The translations under genes were made by a program, and so were the position numbers. Below the pieces are notes generated by a model. That model saw only the letters and a list, made by a program, of their open reading frames with translations. It searched no databases and had not been told where the DNA came from. A DNA stretch of 64,000 nt, taken from JAAYCT01 sp964499575 (GTDB taxonomy: Bacteria > Bacillota > Clostridia > Saccharofermentanales > Saccharofermentanaceae). Shown one piece after another: positions 34,947 to 42,993 of the stretch (position 1 is the first letter of the stretch; the number at the start of each line of letters is the position of its first letter). The stretch is from contig CAZCLK010000005.1 of NCBI GenBank assembly GCA_964499575.1, positions 28,300 through 92,299 on the forward strand, in the 5' to 3' direction.

Positions 34947-35192
34947 TCATCCATTCAGGAAACGACCGGCGATCAACTTCCAGACTTCTTCAAACAGTCC
35001 GAAAGCGAAAAATGACACGACAGCCGCTACGACCGCAAGAAACAAAAAAAAGAATACGATTTGACGGATAATGAGCGCTTTTCTTGCGCCCCGCAATACA
35101 TCTCCAACGGACTTTTCTTTATCGGATAGATTTTCGCCGCGGACCGGACGCATGTATGCGGGAGATCGTACTTGGTCGTTGTTGCTCTTCAA
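34947..35192 (-). CDS. Small single-pass membrane protein, unknown
   Basis: The 81-residue product starts at a TTG with GGAGG 6 bases upstream, a better start than an upstream ATG that lacks a ribosome site. A polar, basic N-terminus of about 40 residues is followed by a strongly hydrophobic helix (IVFFFLFLAVVAAVVSFFAFG, split at its middle by alanines) and a short tail. The stop lies 3 bases before the yerC start, so it belongs to the yerC-secA message. No family was recognised. Its place before secA invites a role in secretion, but nothing in the sequence proves it. Confidence 0.6.
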   Translation of the reverse strand: MKSNNDQVRSPAYMRPVRGENLSDKEKSVGDVLRGARKALIIRQIVFFFLFLAVVAAVVSFFAFGLFEEVWKLIAGRFLNG

Positions 35193-35319
35193 ATCAGGCC
35201 TCCAAAGACAAATAGTACAAAACGGAAATACCACGAACATGATACCGCAACGCATCTGATGTTACAATGCCGCGATTAATGATAAATGAATCCTGCCGTT
35301 CGATGATCACAAGTAAGCG

Positions 35320-36459
35320 TTACCGGGTTGTCTCGTTGACCGGTTCCGGATTCTTGTCATCGACATAACGCCCGGACACCCCATGCAGATTAATAACCAG
35401 TTCAACATCTTTTTGCTCCGCATATGAGCGGTAGCCGTTCAACTCGTCGAGCACCGATGTCGGAGAGTTCTCGGGAACAATGATGATCAACACGCGTTCT
35501 TCGATACTCCGACCGTCAATATAAATTTGATCCTTTCCCCACGGTTTATCGGTCCCGCTATATTCCGCAATTTCTTTAATATGCCCGATGACCTTTTTCT
35601 TCAGGTCATTCCCGCTCTCATATGAAGGCGCCGTAAGATCAATGCTCTTGATCGAAGTTGCGGTCCCGTTCCTCCATGCGGACAACACGGGAAAGCTTTC
35701 CGGAAGATTGGCTCCGTACAATTCTCTGAAATAGAGGCCCCGTTCGAAATTTTCCTTTTCCCAAACGGAATCCTTGGATGTTTCGCCGTTGCCCTCAAGA
35801 TTTAGTACAAGTTCACCGTATACCGGAACGGCCGATCGGATTTCTTTGTCCACGTCCCGAAACGGAGTGATCCACTGATAGTAAACATCCAGATAAATCA
35901 TTTTCGAATCGCGATCAAAGTCTACATATACGCTGACATTGTCGATGGAGTTGTACGTAACATCATTATCGCAGTTACGTTCATAGGTCCACATGATGCG
36001 GTCCCGAATCGCCTTGCCGAATACAAGCGTTCCAAAAATATCCTCGCCTTCGAATCCGACATAATTCATTATGGCCGTAGCCAGTCCGAGTCCCTCCGAT
36101 AATCCGGAATAAGAATCCTTCTTGTCATCATGATCAACCGCTTCGATCTTAACATCCGATAATAAACCGGATAGTGCGTCCATTCCCGTATCCAGTAATG
36201 GGATCGTAATCGCCGCTTCGTTGGTCGCCTGGTCTACCGCCTGAGCGAAAATAATGTCCGCCTTAACGCAATTGATCCCCATCAAAACGATCAACGACAC
36301 AATCAGGATAATCGGAACGGCGATCGCCATCTCGAGTATGACCGTGCCTCTTTGTGCTCGTCTTGCGTTGTGTGTGCATCCGGATAGCGCCCGCGGTGAA
36401 AAGGTACGGATACCGAATGATTTCCGGAAAAAATATGTATTATTCTTTGTACGAGTCAT
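35320..36459 (-). CDS. TadE-like pseudopilin-type protein
   Basis: The 379-residue protein carries a TadE-like N-terminus: basic residues, then QRG-TVILE, where cleavage after G38 would leave Glu43 at +5, and a hydrophobic helix (about 44-62). The remaining 300 residues are an unrecognised extracellular part without cysteine pairs. The start at 36459 follows AGGAGG by 6 bases and lies 20 bases inside the end of the DUF5702-like gene; longer in-frame forms lack a ribosome site. It is the last of three co-directional genes that encode pilin-like N-termini, with no prepilin peptidase or ATPase in the window. Confidence 0.72.
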   Translation of the reverse strand: MTRTKNNTYFFRKSFGIRTFSPRALSGCTHNARRAQRGTVILEMAIAVPIILIVSLIVLMGINCVKADIIFAQAVDQATNEAAITIPLLDTGMDALSGLLSDVKIEAVDHDDKKDSYSGLSEGLGLATAIMNYVGFEGEDIFGTLVFGKAIRDRIMWTYERNCDNDVTYNSIDNVSVYVDFDRDSKMIYLDVYYQWITPFRDVDKEIRSAVPVYGELVLNLEGNGETSKDSVWEKENFERGLYFRELYGANLPESFPVLSAWRNGTATSIKSIDLTAPSYESGNDLKKKVIGHIKEIAEYSGTDKPWGKDQIYIDGRSIEERVLIIIVPENSPTSVLDELNGYRSYAEQKDVELVINLHGVSGRYVDDKNPEPVNETTR

Positions 36460-37849
36460 ATTTTTCCTCCTGGCAAAATACCCGGCCGGCATGACATACT
36501 CGCGTGCGAACACAGACATAAAGATTTCCCGTGCCATAACGATCAAAGATGTCAATCATACGCGTTAAGATTTCCTCGCGATCAACAAACAGCAGAAAGA
36601 GTTCAAGATAGTCGCGATATCGTGTATTCAAAAGCGTCTTGACTCCCGTCTGGTCTTTTAGCGAAGTGTGATCGATGAGCGTTACGATTCCTCCGTCAGT
36701 GAGCGTTTTCAGATCTTTGAAACTCTTTTGGAGCGCCATCACGACGACGACCAAATACTTGACCACAGATGGATCGATCACCACGGTTCCACCCGAGATA
36801 ACGCCTACGCAGACTGATATAATTGCCGCGATACCGTCGGCGGTTGCCAATCGTTCCTTATCAAGAAGATACGAAGAAATATTCAAAAGGGCTCTGGAAG
36901 CGAAAACATATGTTTTTGAAATGTCAATTGCCTCGTCCTCGTCCTTGCCGGTCAATAAATACTCTAAATCGGCTTTATTACCGCCGTTTATGGTTTCAAA
37001 CGGGATGCCGTAAATATTCTCCTCGGAAAAGGATAACGTTCCCTCCTTCGTTTTTGACACGGACGAATCAAAAAGTGCTGCGGCATATTTATTTATATAT
37101 AGATACGAGCAGTAATCCGGAACTTCCGTATCCACCGCAAAAGAAAGAACTTCAATCAATTGGCTAATACAATCCGGATCAAAAATGTCCAAGTGAAAAG
37201 ACTCGTATTCTCCTTGTAATTGAAGGGTTCCGGCTCTCTTCATCGTGTCTTTCAAATTACGCACAAAGTCTTTGAAATCTTCCAGCTTATTCGAAAAATC
37301 AATGACATCGATGAAATTCTCAACATTACCCAGAATCTCTGTCCATTTGTCGGTCGATGATAGATACTCTCCGAGATATTTTTTCAAATTGCCCGAGTGA
37401 TCGGCCGAAGCCTTCTGAACCAATTTTGATTTATCGATTTGTCCGACCGCTTTTCCAATCCTGCCGATCAGCTCATTTCCCATCATTGCCGGAAAACGAA
37501 TGATCATATAATCATTAATCAGTCTCTCGAGGTCATCGGGATTGAGTTCACAGGATCCCTCGATTTCAATCGATTCGATGTCGGTGACGCGGCAACAATT
37601 GTCAAATATCAAACGATTCAGGGCAGATTCTTCGAAGCAGTATACCCCGTAATATTTCCGAAGAAGCGTATTGTAATTACACAAAACATTTTCTGCTTGA
37701 AGCTTTGCCGATCGGGAGATTTCCGCCTCATCGGCGCGCATCATAGCTCCTCGAAAAAGAAAGCTCTGCGAGAGGATAAGAGCACTGAGGATGATACATA
37801 AAAAAAGAATGGCCCCGCCCCGTCTGTTGGTCTTGTTCTTTCTTACCAA
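36440..37849 (-). CDS. DUF5702-like surface protein
   Basis: The 469-residue protein starts with RRGGAILFL and one transmembrane helix, then RADEAEISRSAKLQAENVLCNYNTLLRKYYGVY. This pattern of a TadG/DUF5702-like start followed by a helix of residues that contact the membrane face is seen in clostridial proteins encoded with Tad pilus genes. A long exported region follows, and a second hydrophobic segment (about 340-372) suggests another membrane contact. The last 27 residues read in a region that overlaps the next gene and look unrelated to the rest. Function is unknown; association with pilus-like export is inferred from neighbours. Confidence 0.65.
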   Translation of the reverse strand: MVRKNKTNRRGGAILFLCIILSALILSQSFLFRGAMMRADEAEISRSAKLQAENVLCNYNTLLRKYYGVYCFEESALNRLIFDNCCRVTDIESIEIEGSCELNPDDLERLINDYMIIRFPAMMGNELIGRIGKAVGQIDKSKLVQKASADHSGNLKKYLGEYLSSTDKWTEILGNVENFIDVIDFSNKLEDFKDFVRNLKDTMKRAGTLQLQGEYESFHLDIFDPDCISQLIEVLSFAVDTEVPDYCSYLYINKYAAALFDSSVSKTKEGTLSFSEENIYGIPFETINGGNKADLEYLLTGKDEDEAIDISKTYVFASRALLNISSYLLDKERLATADGIAAIISVCVGVISGGTVVIDPSVVKYLVVVVMALQKSFKDLKTLTDGGIVTLIDHTSLKDQTGVKTLLNTRYRDYLELFLLFVDREEILTRMIDIFDRYGTGNLYVCVRTRVCHAGRVFCQEEKYDSYKE

Positions 37850-38136
37850 ATTTCCTTCACCCCCCCGATAATCAATTCAGCCGAGTCTGTGAAAGAGGTA
37901 ATCAAGCATTGCATTCGTTCAGGAGATGTATACACCATCTCCGCAGAAATACTGTTCACCCGTAAGGAACCTGTAGAGTAGATACTCTTGTTCTGTCTTT
38001 GTTCGCATTGATACTCGAAATTCATTACCGCTGAATCATTCGCCTCGGAATACATCGCCGGAGCGGCACTGAGTATTCCCGCGGTGAATATAAAAGCGAT
38101 GGGAAAGGCTATTGCAGTCTGGATCATGCTCGACAT
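37843..38136 (-). CDS. Small TadE/F-like membrane protein
   Basis: The 97-residue product has an N-terminal hydrophobic helix (IQTAIAFPIAFIFTAGILSA) starting almost at the first residue, followed by a polar domain with two cysteines (in YQCEQ and MQCLI). GGAGGTGA stands 9 bases before the ATG. It overlaps the DUF5702-like gene by seven bases and heads the three-gene cluster, 89 bases after pheT. It looks like a minor pseudopilin of the TadE/F type with a reduced leader, but the length is short and no family could be assigned with certainty. Confidence 0.6.
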   Translation of the reverse strand: MSSMIQTAIAFPIAFIFTAGILSAAPAMYSEANDSAVMNFEYQCEQRQNKSIYSTGSLRVNSISAEMVYTSPERMQCLITSFTDSAELIIGGVKEIW

Positions 38137-38225
38137 AAGAAATCACCTCCAGCTATGATACTAGCAAGAGGTGACTCAAATCAGTCTGCGGATTATCGAC
38201 AACGGATCGGAATGTCGACTAACGA

Positions 38226-40640
38226 TTATCTCAGCTGTGCGCCCAACTCCCCGGACAATATCTTAAGAACAAGCGTCATTGATTCTTTAATGTCGGATTC
38301 GGTCAAAGTCCGGTCCGGCGATCTGAAATACAGGTTGAACGCCACGGACTTTTTGTTTTCACCGATCTGTTTTCCGGAGTAAACATCGAACAACGTACAT
38401 GTCTCCAGATATTCACCGGCATTGCGGCGGATGAGGTTTTGAATCGTACCGACAGGAATATCTTTGTCGACGAGAACGGAAAGATCCCGCGCGATGCCGG
38501 GGTATTTGGGAAGCGGTACACACGTTACCGATGAAGATGTTCTCTTGATTAATTCGTCTGTTTCGATCACGAGAATCACGGAGGATTCGGGCGCCTCAAA
38601 TTGCTCGGCCGCTTCAGGACGAATATATCCGATTTGGCCGATCACAGTTCCGTCAAACGAGATCGATGCAGCCCGTCCGGGATGCAGATAGGGACAATCC
38701 GACAATCGGACATAGTCCGGCGATCCCGTTCTTAATTCGGAAAACAATTTTTCCGCCGCGCCCTTCATTCGGAAAAACATGGACGTGTCCGAACTGCTTG
38801 CATTTGCATCGAAAATCACCGCGGAAAGGATTCTTTTTTCCGTCGGAAGTTGATCGGCTTGATCTGATGGCCAATACACATAGGCAACCTCGAAAACAGA
38901 TCCGTCCGAAACCGAACGATTGGCGTTACGTGCCGCGATCCTGAGCATCGACGGCACCATCGATGTCCTCATCGCCGAATACTCTTCACCCAGCGGATTT
39001 CTGACCACGACTTGTTTTCTCAGAAAATGATCTTGCGGAAGCATAAGACGGTCGCAGTCCCTAATGCTCTCGAAGGAGTAGGTGATGGCCTCATAAAAGC
39101 CTTGCGATACCATCGTATCCTTGATCTTTTCGATTACATTCTGTTCGAACGTTCTGCCGCCGAGTGTTGTCTGTTGGCCGCCGGAGAGGGTCGGACGGAT
39201 ATTATTATAATCATAAAAACGAGCGACTTCCTCGGCGAGATCCGCCATGCATTCCAAGTCCGGTCTGAAAGAAGGCGGGATGCAGATCACGCCGTTATTG
39301 TCGGTGTCGAACGAACAGCCGACCGCAGCCAACTTTTCTTGCATGAAATCCGTTGAAATATCGGTTCCGAGAAGTGTGTTGATCCTATCGGGAAAAAACC
39401 GGATCTTCCGGACGGGGCGCGGGGTCGGATAAATATCAATGATACCCTTACTGACCTTTCCGCACCCGAGCTTTTCGACGAGTTCACAGGCGCGATTCAA
39501 AGCGCGAAGAGCATTCTCGGGGTCCAGACCCTTCTCGTACCGGGAGGACGCCTCGGTTCTTAAACCGATTGACAAAGCGGTTTTCCGAACGGAAACCGGA
39601 TTAAATGTTGCCGACTCAAATAATACGGTACGGGTCGACTCCTGAACCTCGGAGTTTTCACTGCCCATAACACCGGCGATTGCACAAACCTTCTTTTCGT
39701 CGGCGATAACAAGAACGGACGGGTTCAGTTCACGGACCGTCTTGTCGATCGTTACCGTCTTCTCGCCCGCCTCAGCGGTCCGAACGATGATATGTTTTCC
39801 GGAAAGATACTCGAGATCGAAAGCGTGCATCGGCTGACCGAGTTCTATGCAAACATAATTTGTGATATCGACAATATTATTAATCGGGCGGATCCCCGCC
39901 GCGCGCAAATGATTCTGCATCCATGAAGGCGACGGACCGACGACGACATCCTCGACCGTTCGCGAGCAGTAACGATAACAAAGATCGGGGGCGAGGATCT
40001 CAATTTGCGCAACCTCGCCGGACTTCAGGGCGCCTTCCTCCCGAACGTCGGATCGGATCGGGACAAAGCGGGCATCAAACGTGATGGCGGCTTCTCTGGC
40101 AAGTCCTTCGATCGAAAAACAATCCGGTCTGTTCGAGGTGATTTCGAACTCGATCGTCTCTCCTTCCAATCCGAGAAAACGTGCCATGGGCATACCGACC
40201 TGCGCACTCTCGGGAAGAACCCATAATCCGTTCGGATCCGCACCCGCGTAATCCTTCGGATCAAGGCCGAGCTCCTGGGCGGAACAACACATACCGAAGC
40301 TTTCCACCCCGCGCAACTTCGCTCTTTTGATTTCAAAGCCCCCGGGCAATACCGCTCCGGTTAATGCGACCGGGCATTTCATATTCATGCGTACATTCGG
40401 CGCTCCGCAAACAATTTTCAGAATATCGGTGCCGACATCGACGGACAAAACATGGAGGTGGTCCGAATCCGGATGGTCGATTATTTCTCTTACGGCGCCC
40501 ACAACGACATTCTCGAACGCCTCTCCGTTGTTGATTATGCCCTCGGCCTTGGAGCCGGACAGGGTCATTTTATCCGCGAATTCCTTTGCGGATACACTGA
40601 TATCGGCCATTTCCTTTATCCATTCAAGCGGCGCTTTCAT
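38226..40640 (-). CDS. pheT: Phenylalanine-tRNA ligase beta subunit
   Basis: The 804-residue beta chain of the alpha2-beta2 enzyme has the N-terminal tRNA-binding OB domain (about 39-150, VVGAVREIIDHPDSDHLHVLSVDVG), the B3/B4 editing domain with the VDITNYVCIELGQPMHAFD segment, the B5 domain, a core domain and a C-terminal anticodon-binding FDX-ACB domain (PGIARDLSVLVDKD). Length and order are normal. It follows pheS by 27 bases. Confidence 0.97.
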   Translation of the reverse strand: MKAPLEWIKEMADISVSAKEFADKMTLSGSKAEGIINNGEAFENVVVGAVREIIDHPDSDHLHVLSVDVGTDILKIVCGAPNVRMNMKCPVALTGAVLPGGFEIKRAKLRGVESFGMCCSAQELGLDPKDYAGADPNGLWVLPESAQVGMPMARFLGLEGETIEFEITSNRPDCFSIEGLAREAAITFDARFVPIRSDVREEGALKSGEVAQIEILAPDLCYRYCSRTVEDVVVGPSPSWMQNHLRAAGIRPINNIVDITNYVCIELGQPMHAFDLEYLSGKHIIVRTAEAGEKTVTIDKTVRELNPSVLVIADEKKVCAIAGVMGSENSEVQESTRTVLFESATFNPVSVRKTALSIGLRTEASSRYEKGLDPENALRALNRACELVEKLGCGKVSKGIIDIYPTPRPVRKIRFFPDRINTLLGTDISTDFMQEKLAAVGCSFDTDNNGVICIPPSFRPDLECMADLAEEVARFYDYNNIRPTLSGGQQTTLGGRTFEQNVIEKIKDTMVSQGFYEAITYSFESIRDCDRLMLPQDHFLRKQVVVRNPLGEEYSAMRTSMVPSMLRIAARNANRSVSDGSVFEVAYVYWPSDQADQLPTEKRILSAVIFDANASSSDTSMFFRMKGAAEKLFSELRTGSPDYVRLSDCPYLHPGRAASISFDGTVIGQIGYIRPEAAEQFEAPESSVILVIETDELIKRTSSSVTCVPLPKYPGIARDLSVLVDKDIPVGTIQNLIRRNAGEYLETCTLFDVYSGKQIGENKKSVAFNLYFRSPDRTLTESDIKESMTLVLKILSGELGAQLR

Positions 40641-40667
40641 GAAGCGATCCTCCCTTGTCGTTTATCT

Positions 40668-41705
40668 TTACAGTCCATTGAATTGTCGTAAAAAACGAAG
40701 ATCGTTTTCGAAAAGCAATCGGATATCCTCGATCCCATAGCGTCCCATCGCGGTCCGCTCGATGCCGATTCCAAAAGCAAATCCGCTGTATATTTCCGGG
40801 TCGATACCCGACCAGGAAAGGACCTCGGGATGAACCATTCCCGCACCGAGGATTTCGATCCAGCCCTCGTTCTTACAAATCCGGCAACCGTTTCCGCCAC
40901 AACCCCAACAGGAAATATCCACCTCGCAGGACGGTTCGGTAAACGGAAAATGATGCGGACGAACGCGTATTTTGGTGTCCTCGCCGAATAATTTTCTCGT
41001 GAAAAGACGAAGCGATCCGATCAAATCACCCATGGTAACGCCACGGTCGACAAACAGCCCCTCGATTTGATGGAAAATCGGTGAATGCGTGCTGTCCAGA
41101 GCGTCCTGACGGTACACCTTACCCGGGCAAACGATCTTGATCGGCGGTTGGGTCTTGTCCATGACACGGACCTGAACCGGCGATGTTTGGGGCCGAAGTA
41201 ATATCTTGTCGGAAATGTAGAAGGTATCCTGCTCGTCCCGGGCGGGATGTCCTTCGGGCAAACGAAGCCGTTCAAAGCCATAGACGTCGTTCTCGATTTC
41301 AGGCCCCTCGGCGATTGTGTAACCCAGTTTGAGGAAGATGTCGCATATTTCGTCCACTACTCTGTACAGGGGGTGGCGCGATCCGGTCGGTTGGCTGATG
41401 CCGGGCAAAGTGATATCCAACGTTTGAGCCGTCAGAAGCTGTGCCTTCTCCGTTCTGCCGATTTCATCCGATGCGGTCGATAAAGCGTTTTCCATGAAAA
41501 TACGAACATCATTGGCCATTTGCCCGACGATCGGTCGTTCTTCTGCGGACAATGCACTCATTCCGCGCAGCACCGCGGTCAGCTCGCCTTTTTTTCCGAG
41601 GAAACGTACGCGAAGGACTTCGACATCCGCTAGCGTGCGAACGGCTTTAAGCAGTTCTGTGAATGATTTTTGAATGTTTCCGAGAGACTCTTTGATTTGA
41701 AGCAT
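40668..41705 (-). CDS. pheS: Phenylalanine-tRNA ligase alpha subunit
   Basis: The 345-residue catalytic subunit charges tRNA-Phe. It has an N-terminal coiled-coil arm (about 1-85), class II motif 2 (DALDSTHSPIFHQIEG), the phenylalanine pocket FTEPSCEVDISC and motif 3 (FGIGIERTAMGRYGI). A CxxC pair occurs in CWGCGGNGCRICKN. No T-box leader precedes pheST: only 26 bases separate it from the upstream metallo-hydrolase, so the three genes probably share a promoter. Confidence 0.97.
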   Translation of the reverse strand: MLQIKESLGNIQKSFTELLKAVRTLADVEVLRVRFLGKKGELTAVLRGMSALSAEERPIVGQMANDVRIFMENALSTASDEIGRTEKAQLLTAQTLDITLPGISQPTGSRHPLYRVVDEICDIFLKLGYTIAEGPEIENDVYGFERLRLPEGHPARDEQDTFYISDKILLRPQTSPVQVRVMDKTQPPIKIVCPGKVYRQDALDSTHSPIFHQIEGLFVDRGVTMGDLIGSLRLFTRKLFGEDTKIRVRPHHFPFTEPSCEVDISCWGCGGNGCRICKNEGWIEILGAGMVHPEVLSWSGIDPEIYSGFAFGIGIERTAMGRYGIEDIRLLFENDLRFLRQFNGL

Positions 41706-41731
41706 GACAAGCCCTCCGCAAAAGACAATGC

Positions 41732-42400
41732 CTAAATGATATCATTGTAAAAAGCGGCTGTAAAGAAAGGGTTATGACGCTTCTCCTCACCGACCGTGGT
41801 CAAGTCGCCGTGTCCGGGATAGATGATCACGTCATCATCCATTGCCGCGATTTTGGCGATCGACTTTCTCATCTCATTCATATCGCCGCCCAGATCGGTC
41901 CTTCCGATCGAACCGGCGAACACCGTGTCCCCGGTAAACAGATGTTTTCTACCGTCGGTGCATTCCGACAGATCGAAAAGAATGGAAATGGATCCGTGCG
42001 TATGCCCCGGTGTATGAATCACCGTTATAGTGAACTTATTTTCTTCGTTCATCATAAAGTCATGCGGCGCAAGTATATCCCGGTCGTGCAGAGCCACCAC
42101 CGGGGATTCAACGGTATAAGGAAGGAACATTCTTGCCGATCCGTTTCGAATGGAATCCTTCATCAGGGGTATTTCATCGCCGTAAGCCAAAAGAACACTC
42201 CTGGTCTTCCTGGCGATGTGATCCGCCTCAATGATGTGATCGTAGTGCGCATGCGTGCACAGGATTCCCTTAACGTCGAGTTCATCCAGCCCCAACAAGT
42301 CAAGTGATACACAAGGATCGATAATAAAAGCGTCTTTACCGATTACCACAACATATAAGGTCGCCTGAAGCGGTCCGAACGGAAAAACACGAACCTCCAT
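41732..42400 (-). CDS. Metallo-beta-lactamase fold hydrolase, glyoxalase II-like
   Basis: The 222-residue protein has the binuclear metal motif THAHYDH (H50, H52, D54, H55), then TPGHTHGS, FTGDTVFAGSIGRTDL and the late YPGHGD. This set is close to glyoxalase II and related thioester hydrolases, but substrate is not determined. GGGGGAG precedes the ATG. It is the first gene of a unit with pheS and pheT. A predicted methylglyoxal-synthase-like gene lies next to it with its own promoter, an interesting pairing since glyoxalases clear methylglyoxal. Confidence 0.88.
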   Translation of the reverse strand: MEVRVFPFGPLQATLYVVVIGKDAFIIDPCVSLDLLGLDELDVKGILCTHAHYDHIIEADHIARKTRSVLLAYGDEIPLMKDSIRNGSARMFLPYTVESPVVALHDRDILAPHDFMMNEENKFTITVIHTPGHTHGSISILFDLSECTDGRKHLFTGDTVFAGSIGRTDLGGDMNEMRKSIAKIAAMDDDVIIYPGHGDLTTVGEEKRHNPFFTAAFYNDII

Positions 42401-42430
42401 ACACTCCCCCTACGGTTTTCTCAAATGATG

Positions 42431-42436
42431 ATTATA
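42431..42436 (-). promoter_or_regulatory. possible -10 of the hydrolase-pheST unit
   Basis: A perfect TATAAT on the minus strand lies inside the palindrome GATGATTATATCATC, 31 bases before the hydrolase start. No good -35 is seen. Confidence 0.4.
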
Positions 42437-42524
42437 TCATCCAAAATCGTAAAGAAAAATGATAAATTGTGAAGAGAAAAGCATGAAATATGACAATGTG
42501 AGTGATATCTGCTGATCGCGCGGA

Positions 42525-42917
42525 CTAATCACGAACCAAATCGCGCCAATCCAAGTCTCCGCGATCAATGGAAAGGATCAGAATTTCGGCACTTGCCAGA
42601 TTCGTCGCGTAGGGAATGCTGTTATAGTCACACGCTTTCAACAGCGGATTCGGGTCGTCGTAAGCGGTATACTGAGTATCTCTTAAATAAATTACGGCAT
42701 CGATTTCGTTAAACATCGTTCTTGAGGCGAGTTGATCAAACCCGCCCGAATAGTCGGTCGAAATGCCGAAAACCTGGAGTTCGGTAGACGCTTCAAGAAG
42801 CGTTGCCGTATTCATCAGGGAATATAGCGTATGACTTGCAAGAAGCGTCGAATACGCGATACAAAAGTTCACGAGGAGTTCGTTCTTGCGGCTGTCTGCC
42901 AATAGGACAATCTTCAT
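42525..42917 (-). CDS. Methylglyoxal-synthase-like protein with altered active site
   Basis: The 130-residue product aligns along its length with methylglyoxal synthase, which makes methylglyoxal from dihydroxyacetone phosphate. Shared parts are IVLLAD-SRKNELL near the start, GGFDQ with D61 (E. coli D71), YLRD with D80 (E. coli D91) and the C-terminal IPYATNLASAEI. The phosphate-binding loop TGTTG is replaced by SLMNTATL, the early active-site His (E. coli H19) is Ala7, and the segment with E. coli H98 is two residues shorter and lacks His. Catalysis as a normal synthase is therefore doubtful. GGAGG stands 6 bases before the chosen ATG. It has its own promoter beside the PBP2 gene. Confidence 0.7.
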   Translation of the reverse strand: MKIVLLADSRKNELLVNFCIAYSTLLASHTLYSLMNTATLLEASTELQVFGISTDYSGGFDQLASRTMFNEIDAVIYLRDTQYTAYDDPNPLLKACDYNSIPYATNLASAEILILSIDRGDLDWRDLVRD

Positions 42918-42948
42918 CGACGGCCTCCGGAAAGGATGGGTCTTTATC

Positions 42949-42977
42949 ATTGTACAAATAATAAATACAAACTTCAA
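42949..42977 (-). promoter_or_regulatory. promoter of the methylglyoxal-synthase-like gene
   Basis: On the minus strand TTGAAG (42972-42977) and TACAAT (42949-42954) are 17 bases apart, in the 76-base gap after the PBP2 gene. Confidence 0.7.
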
Positions 42978-42993
42978 TCCATTTAGTTGTGCG

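Noticed and set aside
38165..38225. Inverted repeat TCGACA/TGTCGA after pheT as a terminator
   Set aside because: The stem is only six pairs with an 11-base loop and has no T run, so it would not terminate transcription.
42401..42524. T-box or other riboswitch upstream of the hydrolase-pheST unit
   Set aside because: The interval is only 124 bases and shows no T-box core sequence or terminator-antiterminator pair.
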